Part shown: one piece after another, positions 12,561 to 27,395 of the stretch
Layout: every line of letters starts with the position of its first letter
How positions within the stretch are numbered: the stretch's first letter is position 1
NCBI RefSeq assembly: GCF_051622035.1
Contig: NC_135367.1
Coordinates: forward strand, 10,514,501 to 10,578,500
Direction: 5' to 3'
Origin: Arctopsyche grandis
Taxonomy: Eukaryota > Arthropoda > Insecta > Trichoptera > Hydropsychidae
DNA length: 64,000 nt
Translations under genes and position numbers: made by a program
The notes under the pieces: generated by a model
The model's database searches: none
Seen by the model: the letters and a program-made list of their open reading frames with translations, nothing else
Told to the model about the DNA's origin: nothing

Positions 12561-12830
12561 AATGACAATTCCGACACGACAATCGCGAATACGAAATATC
12601 TGGCACTCGAATTTTCGTAAGTGTGATAGTTCGCGTGACTGACTCTCGGTGGGTGGAATTTTCAACTGCCAAATATTCAATGATTGAGATTTTAGTGACG
12701 TGTGCGATAAGCACCATATGTGAAATAGTCACCGAAATATATTAATTTCATTTCATTCCTTTCGTCCCCATATATTATTAAAAAGTATTACATTTTGTAT
12801 CAAACGCATTTTTTTGGTATATGTAGTAGA

Positions 12831-13262
12831 AGCATAGAATAGCTCGGACGTTAAGCTTCTGCTTACCGTCAAGAAGGTGCCGGGTTCTATCCCTGAATGA
12901 AAATGAATTTTTCAGAGTATGCTGTTGGTCAGACCTGGATTTGTGACTCCAGGTTGATCGTTTCCTATCAGAGTTTGCCAATTTTCTCTGATTTCATTGT
13001 TGAAACGGTTCCCGGAAAAAAAAATTGGCTAAAAATCCTTCCTACCTCCTATGTCACCACTATTTGAAAAATTTGATTGATGTACAATAAAAATTTATGT
13101 ACAATTCATAGATGTCTCGATAATTTGCGAGTTTTTTCAGTGTCTCGCAATTCAACGACTTATAATAAAAATGCTGTATTTGTATTTGTAATTGGCCAGG
13201 AAGGCGCATTGGGATTTACCTGTAAGGCCTTCCTGGTATATATGTAAAAATAAAATAAAATA
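12831..13262 (+). mobile_element. tRNA-derived SINE, plus orientation
   Basis: The head resembles a tRNA gene, with an A-box-like AATAGCTCGGACG and a B-box-like GGGTTCTATCCC about 45 bases later. The body has TGCTGTTGGTCAGACCTGG, CCAGGTTGATCGTTTCC, GAAACGGTTCCC and GTGTCTCGCAATTCA. The tail is GGCCTTCCTGGTATATATG then A-rich. At least four related copies are in the window (20991+, 26745-, 44785-, 62585-). Confidence 0.85.
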
Positions 13263-17500
<4,238 letters not shown>

Positions 17501-17812
17501 TGGATATATGTATGTATATCGAATCCATCACAACACTGTACAGATACGCGTCACGGATCGGAAAAGCGGAAAAGCCGGAAAATTCACAATGGTTGTATGT
17601 GTGTAGTGAGCGCGCAACAGTAGATGGCGGCGCGGCGGCTGGCGTGCGACTGCCGGTGGCTCTATTTGTGTCTCCGCGGATACGAACAGACTATACACAC
17701 TGCAGTCTGTCCACACTGCAACGGGGTGCATTCGATGCACCAGGGCGCAAAACAAAAACAAAACAAAACAAAACGACGCGCCGGCTATAAGCGATAATGT
17801 CAACGCACTCAC

Positions 17813-17871
17813 CCTGCACCAGGCTGCAAGTGATTGTCGTCGAACCAGAGGGTCGTACGATCATTTTTCAT
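17813..17871 (-). CDS. Candidate alternative first coding exon (MKNDRTTLWF...)
   Basis: On the minus strand an ATG at 17871-17869, preceded three codons earlier by an in-frame TGA, opens 19 codons (MKNDRTTLWFDDNHLQPGA) ending at a consensus donor (GTGCAGG then GTGAGT). Two bases are left over (phase 2), matching the acceptor exon at 693. The surroundings (17540-17880) are GC- and CpG-rich compared with flanks, as expected of a promoter. I infer an alternative promoter of the acidic-protein gene; it could be the first exon of another gene. The peptide is not recognised. Confidence 0.42.
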
Positions 17872-17872
17872 T

Positions 17873-17880
17873 TGACGTCA
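17873..17880. promoter_or_regulatory. Perfect CRE palindrome TGACGTCA
   Basis: The 8-bp CREB/ATF consensus lies immediately upstream of the candidate ATG at 17871, on the edge of a CpG-rich stretch (17540-17880). The motif is seen directly; regulatory function is inference, and the position so close to the start codon would place it in the 5' leader unless transcription starts nearby. Confidence 0.35.
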
Positions 17881-18191
17881 ACTACATCTAAGCATGAGGG
17901 TACATTGTATATGTGTACATATATGTAGATTGATACAAGTAGTATCATACCGGACAACATTCATAAAAACTTTGAATTTGCAGCGTTCACTGACGGAACA
18001 TTTCACTAGGTGAAAAATTAAAATGAATATAAAAACAAACGCAATCTTTATTAGTGTAAAAAAACCAATTTCAGATTTGAAAGTCACATCTGGAGATTGT
18101 CTGAAATGGCAATCGGAAATAAAATATTTAGGAATAACATTCAATAGAGGCGGAGAAATGCAAGGCGATACGTGGTATGTCTTCAATATAG

Positions 18192-18733
18192 CCAATTACA
18201 CTGTTCGACACTAAAAATGTTTCAGAGACGAGATATGACTTTTCTTATAGATCTATGCCCAGTGAACATGAATCTGGTAATAAAAAAGGTTGATTGGCTC
18301 GAGATTCGAAGATATATGTATGTGTTTTTTAAATCGCGCGATTTTTCTATATCTTGGTGTTGTTCGGTCGATGTCTCAAAATCTGTTAATTTCCTGTTCA
18401 AAATGAATATTTAAATCTATAGTCGGGTATTTTATCTTTCATTTATAGTACTTTTCAGCTTTCAAATCTCTCAAAGTAGTCGTCCAGTTCAAATCAAAAG
18501 TCAAAAGTACGTATTTTCACTTGGGATTTTTTCCCACTGTTAATACTATTTTATATTGAGTTTTTTCTATTGAAACATGTTTATTTGGATAGTGTTCTGG
18601 CCACACTTTTTTGTTTGTGTGCTGAATTTTAAATCGGTAAAATTTCGAGCTAAAATCTCGTACTAGTATTTACTTGTATTTACACGAATCTGAATTGAAT
18701 TAATGGGGATAATATATTAAATTGTCTTTATAT
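18192..18733. repeat. Mariner-linked repeat, copy 1 (interrupted by a SINE)
   Basis: From ATTACACTGTTCGACA onward this sequence is closely repeated at 44072-44750 in the same orientation, with about 90 percent identity by eye. Copy 1 continues after an inserted SINE (18734-19230) with ATGAGAATTAAATAAAATTC and then runs into the mariner transposase remnant, so the repeat is probably the non-coding part of a mariner-like element. Confidence 0.75.
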
Positions 18734-19230
18734 TAGCCAGCAGTTTGGCTTAATGGTAGCGTATATATTTAGCACCACTGAGAACAATGGTTCGAGTCGT
18801 CAAAGTGCTGGTTAGATTTGGGGGCTTTGTGATTTCAAATCGATCGTTTCTCTATAAGAGCCAATTTTATCTGATCATTGTTGAAACGGTTCCTGAAAAT
18901 TGGTAATAGATCATTTCCTGTTGTCACAAATCTGTGTGTTTAATTTGTAGAAATTATGCACAGTAATCTGAAATCTATAGACATCTCTATAATTTCGTGT
19001 TTATTATGTTTATAAAAATTGTAATAATAATTGTGCACAAAATCTAAAATAATCCATAGATGTCTCTATGATTATTATTTCTGTACTTCATTAATTATTA
19101 TATTATATGTATTCTGATTGTATTCTACATATGTATTGTTGTATTCTGACCGTTATCGTATACTCGTCGCATTGGAGCGATCTGTAATGACGAGTATTGA
19201 TTGTAATAAATAAAATAAAAATAAAATAAA
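18734..19230 (+). mobile_element. tRNA-derived SINE, divergent subfamily, with visible empty site
   Basis: The head contains AGTTTGGCTTAATGGTAGCG (A-box-like) and ATGGTTCGAGTCG (B-box-like), followed by GATCGTTTCTCTATAAGAGCC and GAAACGGTTCCTG as in the other SINEs, and an A-rich TAAATAAAATAAAA tail. The paralogous repeat at 44.6 kb reads straight through this point (TTGTCTTCATATGAGAATT), so the insertion limits are defined by comparison to within the short repeated TATAT. Confidence 0.8.
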
Positions 19231-19257
19231 ATATGAGAATTAAATAAAATTCCACTT

Positions 19258-19640
19258 AGAAAAGTCATATTTCGACTTGTGGATTAATAACAAAAATTCT
19301 ATTGATAACTGGCTTAACTCGATAAAATAAACGAATTTTTGTCCATAAAATTAAAGTCCAATATTGGACCACTTTTTCGAACAGCTGGGGCCGTATATCA
19401 GCAATAACGCGGCAAATTTTGGCTTCCAAGTCATCCATTGTCTCTGGTTTATTGATGTAGACTAGCGACTTCACATATCCCCACGGAAAATAATCCAAGC
19501 TGTTAAATCACATGATCTCGGAAGCCGATTCACAGGTCCATTACGAGAAATTATGCGCTCATCGAATGTTTCCTTCAATAAATTAATTGTGGCCACGATT
19601 TTCGAAATAAATTTGCAGGCATCATTCTGGCATAAATCCA
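19258..19640 (-). pseudogene. Mariner transposase C-terminal remnant
   Basis: The minus strand encodes ATINLLKETFDERIISRNGP, VNRLPRSCDLTA and then, after a one-base frameshift near 19500, LDYFPWGYVKSLVYINKPET and DDLEAKICRVIADIRPQLFE. This is the known end of insect mariner transposases (RTFGxRxISRNxPVNWPPRSCDLTPLDYFLWGYVKS). The frameshift and loss of the catalytic core show it is dead. Confidence 0.88.
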
Positions 19641-20594
19641 CTTATAGTTAAATGGCAAACCAAATTAAGTACAAATCGGCCGTCAAATTTCAAATTGGCT
19701 ATTACTAGAAAAAATGTTGTTGATTTGAAAAACAAACCTCTAAAAACAACATTCTATACATACATAAAATGTGCTATGAACATTTATAAGAATTGTATTA
19801 GTAATAATTAACTTGGTTACTTAGTCGGTTCATAGTATATTAAAGTTATGCTTTAAAAATTACACTAAACTTATGTTAATTGCCGTAATAAAGAGACACA
19901 TCCACACGCACAGAAAGAGTGCACACAGAGTGTGTGCGTTGTGTCTCCGTGTTTCTCTGTGAGTGCCTTGTGTCTTCGTGAATACTATGTGTCTCATTGT
20001 GTCTTATATACATATTTCCGTGTGTTTGTTCGCTAGTTTTACATTCAGAATTACATCGAAGATTTCCACAATAGACGACTCGTAATATTTTAACGATGTG
20101 AGTAAATTTTAGAATTGTTTTAAATCAGTTTCACCCCCCCCCCCTCTTTTTAATAACAATATTAAGTAAATATTGAACTAACACGTTTCGTATTAGATCT
20201 GTATACTATGCTATATCTTTCGCATATGTACCTACATATATATGTATGAGTATCAGCAGCGTGATTTTATCAGGATTCATCAGTCTTTCTTATCCTTTTG
20301 AAGTATTAACGAAATCCAGGAATATTGAAAAATAGACTGAAGAAAATCATAAGAATTGTGCGTGAAATTATATTGAGAACATTCGACACGTTTCCATGTA
20401 AACATTGATTTTTCTGTTGTATGATATATTATACATGTCAAAGAAAAAAAGAGAGTATAATATTTTACATATACATACATATATAAGGATTATTAAAAGC
20501 CCCAGGACGCCTACTGAAAAGGTCTTCCGATGATAATCCCTTCAATCGTTGACGTATTTATATACATATGTACTTGTTATTTGCCTGGTATAAA

Positions 20595-21783
20595 CAGAGA
20601 AATGTTACAATAATAGAAGTGGCTATAGGCGTTACATATATACATATATATTGTTGTCAAGTGAAGATTGTCCACATACATTCCTAAATAATTTTAGCAT
20701 CAGTCGTATTTGATGGGCAAGTGCATCGTTAAAAATTGCACTATACATTCAAAAAGACACAATAAACAACATGGGATACATTTTTATAAGTAAATTGATC
20801 ATTTAAGTAACATATTATTCAATTAACATCGTAGTTTGATGGTTTTTAAAAGTGTCATGGCGATCGCCCGCATTCTACATAACATTTCAGGGGTGGCACC
20901 GGAGAAATGTAAAAAATATTTTTAAATAAATGTTACAACATTTCTCTTGGTGGCGCCGAATACTCAATTACATTATATTATAGAAAGTAACATAGCTAGG
21001 TCGTTAAGTTTCGGCTTAGCGTCGAGAGGCGCCGGGTTCGATCCCTTGAGCTGACCTCGATTGAAAAGAATTTATATCTGTAGTGCTGCTGGTCAGACCT
21101 GGATATTTGTGACTCCAGGTCGATCGTTTCCTATCAGAGTTTGCCAATTTTCTCTGATTTCATTGTTGAAACGGTTCCCTGTAAAATTGGCTAAATACCC
21201 TCCCTACCTACTATGTCACCACTATTTGAGATTGATTAATGTACAATAACATTTATATACAATTCATAGATGTCTCGTTAATTTGCGAGTTTTTCAGTGT
21301 CTCGTAATTCAGTGACTTGTATAATCAAGAAAATGCTGCAATGTTTGTAATTGGCCAGGAAGGTGCATTGGGGTTACCTATAAGGCCTTCCTGGTATATA
21401 TGTAAAAAATAAATAAATAAATATTAATAACCAATTATTTAAGTTTGATTAATAATATTAACATCGTTCATTTTATATTATACATATTTTTGTTGAAACT
21501 ATACATTACACGTTAATTTAAGAGTTCCCAAGGATAGACAAATACAAAAAAGTGAATAAAAATAATCCGCCAACTGAGAAAAGAAACGGATTGGCCACCA
21601 ACGCCCAACACCACCAAATTGTAAATAAATCTATATTAAAATAAAACTTAAATTTCTGTAGTGAATATGTGATGACCTTGATTGTATTCCATGCGTTTTA
21701 GCGTAGTTATGGAGACGTGCCGCGTAATATTGACACAATTTATTTATTCGTAAAGGCACTTCTATTATTATAACATTTCTCTG
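20595..21783. mobile_element. hAT-type MITE split by later insertions
   Basis: The left part (20595-20800, starting CAGAGAAATGTTACAATAATAG) and right part (about 21677-21783, ending TTATAACATTTCTCTG) together reconstruct the element seen intact at 38219-38580 and 45394-45753; the break falls between TTGATC and GATTGTATTCC of the intact copies. The intervening 0.87 kb contains a SINE and unrelated DNA. Flanks are GGTATAAA and GGTATGCT, an eroded 8-bp target duplication. Confidence 0.75.
20991..21420 (+). mobile_element. tRNA-derived SINE, plus orientation
   Basis: The best-preserved head in the window: CATAGCTAGGTCGTTAAG (A-box region) and GCCGGGTTCGATCCC (B-box). The body includes CTGGTCAGACCTGGATATTT, GTTGAAACGGTTCCC and GTGTCTCGTAATTCAGTGAC, with GGCCTTCCTGGTATATATG and an A-rich AAATAAATAAAT tail. 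It sits inside the interrupted hAT MITE. Confidence 0.87.
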
Positions 21784-22399
21784 GGTATGCTCAAAAGTCC
21801 TTCAAATTCAAATTGTGAGATTTTCAATATAACAATATGTCATTTGTCGTTCAAAATGATCAATATAATAAAACTGTTGGTAGATTTTATATATATTATA
21901 CAATATATACATATGTCTGTACATCGTACTCATAATACTTAATTTGATTTATATGATTTACGTGATAGTAAACAAGAACAGATTGTTTTGTTGCTATGCA
22001 AAGTTTATTCACCGGTTTGATCGATTCAATGTGATACAAAGTCAAATCATAATGCAATAAAATTCGAATCATTTGCAAAGTGGTGTAACTGAATAATGTA
22101 ACGAGACGTTGAACCTATGCATATATTTTGAGACGAACGGTTTGCATCAATTGAAATGCGGCCAAATCAATTTTCGTCAAAGTAACTGAGTAGGTATGAC
22201 CAATCATAAGATGACCAGACGTCCCTGATTGGGCGGGACAGTCCCGGATTTGAATAGTGAGTTCCGTATTGAAAAGTATCCTGGATTGGATTGATGTAAC
22301 CATTTTCGAACATGAAATACTTATTTTTTGAATTTGGATTTTCGTATTGCATTTTTGCTAAACCTATTTTTAAATACTTTAATTTAACGTTGCAATGTC

Positions 22400-22590
22400 A
22401 CTCATTTCTGTTTTCCAGTTCCCGTTTCCGTTCCCGTTTCCGTTCCCGTTTTTGAGCGATTTTTTTTACAGAAACCATCGTGGGCATACACACAATAACT
22501 CATGTAAATTTCATCACAATCGGTTAAATAGTATAGGAACGCAGGTGTGACAGACAGACAAACATTGATTTTTATATTAGTACTGTTTTT
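22400..22590 (-). mobile_element. Helitron-like terminal segment
   Basis: Contains a CCCGTTTCCGTT tandem stretch, TTTTTTTTACAGAAACC, ATACACACAATAA, AATCGGTTAAATAGTATAGG and ACAGACAGACAAACATTGAT followed by TTTTATAT. The module read on the minus strand (TATATAAAAATCAATGTTTG, TGTCTGTC) is a common 5' end of insect Helitrons. A second copy is at 27190-27395. No Rep/helicase is present. Confidence 0.55.
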
Positions 22591-23599
22591 ACTAATACTT
22601 AGTAATAACACTGATCAACAAAAAATGACGTTTTTACTTATCGGAGCAAAGTTTAATCAATACTAACTAAATTTGACCCACTAAATTCGAATATGACAAT
22701 GATTTTTGCTGGCTTTTTCTCGTTTGTGAGATATAAGCGTTTACATAAATGCTCAATTTTTGCTAATTTTTGGATTTTGCTGCCTTTAATTAAAAATCTA
22801 GTATTGCTATGCCAAAAGTGAGTATTGGAACCAATAGTCAGATGTTTTTTCTATTGATTGGGATTATTTATTGATTTAAAATACTTTTCAATCTCGATAT
22901 TTTTTATCTGGAAGTACTAATTCGAGTGGCAAATGATAAAAATGGCAAAGTATGAAAAAAAGCCAAAATTTTTCCTTAATAGTGATCGTAAGTGAAAGTA
23001 AGAAGAGGTTAGTAAATAGTAATATTCACGCTTTTATTTTCAGATTATTTCTCGTGATTTTTCATATTTGTTATTAATATTATTGTTTATATATTGCTAA
23101 TTTATATACGTATATACTCGTGGTCTGTAATACGTTTACTCTTATTTTTGGAGATCTGGACATATCGTATGAAAAGAAGTGATAACGATTTGTGAATTAA
23201 GTCAAACAGAGATATTGTTTTTGAAACTGAAAATTGGATTTCCGCCACTTTCAAATATAACGGCTCATATGTGTGTAGATCTAACGATGGTAAACGTATT
23301 TTCTTTTATTTATAGCTTCGTTATTTCGTATCCTAAAATAGCGCCAGTCACCAAAGCAATCTCATCACTCCTTGAGCGAAGGCTAGTGACAGTTCTGAGC
23401 GAGAAGAAATTAGGCCTTATCTCAAATTTTTGCTTTGCTAAAGTTTGTTGTGTTATTTTTGTGAAAATTACTATTAAATTCTTCAAAAAGGATCATTGTC
23501 GTGAAGACTTCTAATTGCTTCAGTTGTAACAGTTAGTGGTAATAAAAAAATCGATTCCAATTTATGTCCCAAGTTGAATATCGCAAAATTTATGTTGGA
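22591..23599. other. No gene seen
   Basis: AT-rich. A 111-codon plus-strand open frame (23179-23514) has no recognisable motif, no splice context and low-complexity hydrophobic content, so I do not call it. Confidence 0.45.
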
Positions 23600-23835
23600 A
23601 AAGCTGCAAATTTGTCACCTCTTCTTCTTGTTCCCTCCACACTACCAACAACGATTTGGCTCACAATTTACCTCTCCTCTCTCGACACGTGTCCAAATAA
23701 GTTGAAAAAATCACTAGCAACGACAAATTGCATCTTTGACCTTTCATCTTCACAAGTCTGTTCAGATACGCGCAATATACTGTTGACTTTCAAACTGAAA
23801 GTTTCAGAGTTCGCCTTTTGCGATGTTTTCATACA
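23600..23835 (-). pseudogene. Reverse transcriptase (LINE) C-terminal remnant
   Basis: The minus strand reads SKMQFVVASDFFNLFGHVSR and, in another frame, SQIVVGSVEGTRRRG. The pair FGHVxRxxxxxLEKxVVxGxVEGxRxRGR is a typical tail of insect LINE polyproteins. At least one frameshift separates the halves and there is an in-frame stop, so it is inactive. Confidence 0.55.
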
Positions 23836-24149
23836 CGTGTTTTAAGATGAACGCAAAAATATTGATTGGTCGATGAAAAATATTCGTGTCACGTGCAAAT
23901 CATAGCACGTGTTAACTTTTACGTGTTATTCTCCAAACATTCAGAGACGGAATCTAATTTGTCTCGCATTAGTATTGATTATACCAAAATTAAAATGCGT
24001 GTATTCTTTTAAATTGCACACAACCCAAAGAGCTTCAGCTCCTCGAGAGTTCTTAAAAGTAAACGTAATACAGATTCCTCTGGGTTTTTTTTATTTAAAA
24101 TGTATTTTTTTAAACATCTACTTTTTTAATTGAAAGTTATATTATTACA

Positions 24150-24305
24150 AGAGGTAGGATAGTCACAGTGCTATCCATTGTTGCATTGTTGTAAATCCTT
24201 TGTAAAAAAGGTTCGGCAAACCTTTAACAATGCATTTACAACATTTGAACAATACGCGGCACCTTCTGGGTCCGGTGACTAATTATTACTAGTGTTGTAC
24301 CCGAT
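24150..24305 (-). repeat. Single inverted unit of the TACTCATAAC repeat family
   Basis: GAGGTAGGATAGTCACAGTG followed by CTATCCATTGTT, AACCTTTAACAATGCATTTA and CAATACGCGGCACC is, in inverse orientation, the same text as 49.99-50.09 kb (CACTGTGACTATCCTACCTC). It shows the family is dispersed as single units as well as arrayed. Confidence 0.75.
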
Positions 24306-24789
24306 GACATATCATAGCATGGGTGTTAGAATATTAAGTTATTAAATAAAAAAAAAATAAAAGAATCGATCCCCACGCGTTTGAATTTTTTTCGAATACC
24401 TTTTAAATATATTTAATTAAATATTTATATTTAATTATTTAATATGAACAAAAAATTGATAAAAAACTATCTACCTACCTATGTACATATAAACAATATA
24501 AGTCACCGATAACAAAATTCATTCATTCATTAATTAATTAAATACATTTTCAATAGATGGCGGTAAATTTTCTGACAAACGGAAACATTGGTAGGAAAGA
24601 GTATATACGAAAGTTTTTTCTTTTGTTAATGTATTCGTATATGCATACGTTTTGGCAGAGGTTTAGCTGTGACACACATACATATGTATGCTGAATTGAA
24701 ACGAATATTATAGAACGGAAATTTTACGAATGCAAGGGATGTGTATAGTAAATGAAGAACAGTTGAATTTTTTAGTTATAAATTATCAT

Positions 24790-25085
24790 CATTTACACTT
24801 TTACAGCCTATTTTCATTCGTCTCTGCTTTACGCAACTTTCATCCATCTCACATCACATATTTTTATGACTTTGTCTACCCATCTTCCTTGCGACCTTCC
24901 TTTCACCCTTTAACGTTCTCTTGGGGGCCAATCTAGCACTTCCATTGACCACCTTTCGTCCATTTTTCTAGCTACGTGACCCGGTCATTGCCATTTGACT
25001 TTCTTCACTACATCCATACTCTCACCCACGTATTCCGTTTCCTATCTCTTCGTTATGGCGATCATACAGTGTTTCATACTCCTTT
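24790..25085 (-). pseudogene. Reverse transcriptase (LINE) C-terminal remnant
   Basis: The minus strand, with frameshifts and stops, encodes KKVKWQ, GHVARKMDERWSMEVLDW and PPRE, then KMGRQSHKNM-like sequence. This matches the known LINE tail RIKWxWAGHVARMxDxRWTxxVLEWxPRE. No intact frame remains. Confidence 0.72.
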
Positions 25086-25143
25086 GAACGCATTATAAAT
25101 ACAATAATAATATATCATATTTTAAATGATATATCATTATAAA

Positions 25144-25374
25144 CAGTGGCGGCTCGTGCATTGCAACTGCGGCGCTGCAGCACCCCCAGAAAAATTACAA
25201 AATATCGCATTTACAACTTGTATTTAGATATATTTGACATACTCATTAATAATGATTATGTCAAATATCTAATCATTCTTATTTAAATTATATTCACATG
25301 TTGTAAATGTATACAAATGTGATTTTTTTTGGGGGTGCTGCAGCGCCGCAGTTTCTATGCACGAGTCGCCACTG
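25144..25374. mobile_element. hAT MITE with perfect 8-bp target duplication
   Basis: Terminal inverted repeats CAGTGGCGGCTCGTGCAT (left) and ATGCACGAGTCGCCACTG (right) differ at one or two bases, with an inner GCGGCGCTGCAGCACCCCC also inverted. The direct repeat ATTATAAA flanks both sides (25136-25143 and 25375-25382). CAGTGGCG-type ends and 8-bp duplications define the hAT superfamily. 231 bp, non-coding. Confidence 0.92.
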
Positions 25375-25837
25375 ATTATAAATATAATAATATAGCATTT
25401 AACATATACAAAAATAAGATATAGCATTATAAATATAATAATAATATATCATATTTTAAATGATGCAATATTTTACATGTGAACTATGTATGATAAGCCG
25501 AATAAAAATTTAAGTATGCACAAAGAAACGAGTAAAAATTCGTTAAACAAATAACACAATCATAATTTCATTATATGTGTACATATAATAGATTAAATAT
25601 TTGAATAAAAATATTTTATATTAGAATAAAATTCAAAAACATTTACGTGTGTATTAAAAAGACCTTATCAATAGAGTACATACCAATTTTGAAATTCCAA
25701 CTTAATATATATGTAAGTATTTGTTTTCAAATTTGATTTAAACGAAAACAAAATCAGCCATACTCAGTCATAATACGTACGTGGATATAATTTGCGATTG
25801 GAATTTTATATGATACAATTGCACAGAATCAACTCAC

Positions 25838-26010
25838 CAATAGCCGAAGAAGCTGGCCAGGTCCTGATAGTCGAAGGGTCTTTGCAAGTTAGGTTCCTCA
25901 GCTATTCCACTGTCGACGTCTTCGCCTTCGGAAGACGACGTCGAAGAAGAAGCATCGTCGTCCGCCGCCATCTTGTTCATCTCTTCGACATTTTCACTTT
26001 CCACTTCCAT
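25838..26010 (-). CDS. Acidic first coding exon (MEVESEN...)
   Basis: From an ATG at 26010-26008 the minus strand codes 57 residues rich in Glu, Asp and Ser (MEVESENVEEMNKMAADDD, SSSTSSSEGEDVDSG, then RPFDYQDLASFFGY) and stops at a consensus donor (CTATTG then GTGAGT). Two bases remain (phase 2). GC content and codon pattern stand out from the surrounding AT-rich DNA, so I regard it as real coding sequence. A second in-frame Met (MAADDD) could be the start. Nothing downstream on this strand before 17.9 kb looks like its next exon; its phase fits the exon at 693. I do not recognise the protein. Confidence 0.65.
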
Positions 26011-26740
26011 ATTGTACACTTTTCAGTCCCACATTTAATTTTCGATCATTTCAATTGAACTTTGACACACACAAACACACGGAGAGAGAGCTGATGAGTT
26101 CGTGTGCAGTATGCAGAAATGCAGGCGTGATGCAGTCGCCGTACTCCGTGTACTACTGCACCAGTGTTACGGGAACCAGAAACGGTTATTTTTATCCAGA
26201 AGCAGATCAATAGCCATCTGCACGTCTTACATAGTCGATGGTGCCATTTTTAATTCATAATTTATATTTATAACGCCCTCTTCACGTTTACACTTGAAAG
26301 TTCTGAATAAACTGAAGATTTGAGATTATATTATTTATATCTATGTTGAATAAAATATTGAAACATCTCTACTTTTCTTATACATATACCCTTTCCAGGT
26401 TATTACGGACACTCAATCCCAAATTCTACATTTACTAGCATATTTTCTATAGTAGGCTTATGAAATAAAATCATATATGTAATTTGGTTTTTTGTACAAT
26501 ATAAATATATACCAAAATAATATATTATTTAATACTTTGTGATCTCAAAAATTATTTTGAAAGTAGGAAGATACTATTAATTGAAGCTATTGTGGTTTTT
26601 TTCTGATATCTGAATCTCCCTGCCACGCTGAAAGGATATTTTGTTTGAGAGTGAACTTATTAATTTAACATTTCAGAACATGCTAAACATTTACCATGAA
26701 ATTCAAGTATTCAATTACGTATACATACGTAGGTGTAGAT
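26011..26740. promoter_or_regulatory. 5' leader and probable promoter of the 26.0-kb exon
   Basis: From 26040 to 26240 the sequence is less AT-rich than its flanks (CGGAGAGAGAGCTGATGAGT, GCAGTCGCCGTACTCCGTGT), as expected of a minus-strand transcription start and leader. No TATA box can be placed with confidence. Beyond 26300 it is AT-rich with no gene. Confidence 0.35.
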
Positions 26741-26744
26741 TTTA

Positions 26745-27030
26745 TTTTATTTTTATTTTACATATATACCAGGAAGGCCTTAAAGGTAAACCCCAATGCG
26801 CCTTCCTGGCCAATTACAAATTTACAAATTATAATTCAGCATTTTTATATAAATTTCAACAGTGAAATCAGAGAAAATTGGCAAACTCTGATAGGAAACG
26901 ATCAACCTGAAGTCAGAAATCCAGGTCTAACCAACAGCATACTCTGAAAAATTCATTTTCATTCAGGGATAGAACCCGGCACCTTCTCGACGGTAAGCAG
27001 AAGCTTAACGTCCGAGCTATGCTGCTTGAT
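26745..27030 (-). mobile_element. tRNA-derived SINE, minus orientation, internally shortened
   Basis: Begins with the tail-end block ACCAGGAAGGCCTTAAAGG and GCGCCTTCCTGGCCAATTAC, then CAACCTGAAGTCAGAAATCC and AGGGATAGAACCCGGCACC (B-box complement), ending GTCCGAGCTATGCTGCTTGA (A-box complement). It lacks about 150 bases of the body found in the copy at 44785. Confidence 0.85.
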
Positions 27031-27189
27031 GATTTGTTGATCAAAGTTATATATAGCAAAATAATTGAATCCTGCATGCGTTGCAATGCCACAATAACGA
27101 ATGCAATTCCTGTTCCCATTCCCGAATTAAAGTCGCAGTAACATGACTTATCCAGCGTTTAACACATTTGAAATTATTCAATTGTTTAT

Positions 27190-27395
27190 TCAATAAACGT
27201 TTTTCCCGTTCCCTTCCCATTTTTCCCGTTTCCGTTCCCATTTTTTGGCCGATTTTTTTTTTACAGAAACCATTGCGGACATACACACAATAAATCCTGT
27301 AAGTTTCATCGCAATCGGTTGAATGGTATAGGAACGCATACATGACAGACAGACAAACATTGATTTTTATACATATAGGTGTATTACACGTATCA
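27190..27395 (-). mobile_element. Helitron-like terminal segment, second copy
   Basis: Same order as 22400-22590: CCCGTTTCCGTTCCC, TTTTTTTTTACAGAAACC, ACATACACACAATAA, ATCGGTTGAATGGTATAGG and GACAGACAGACAAACATTGA then TTTTTATA. No replication protein is coded. Confidence 0.55.

Noticed and set aside
20991-21060. tRNA-like A and B boxes that might be a tRNA gene
   Set aside because: Spacing and flanking body match the dispersed SINE family; no cloverleaf can be completed.
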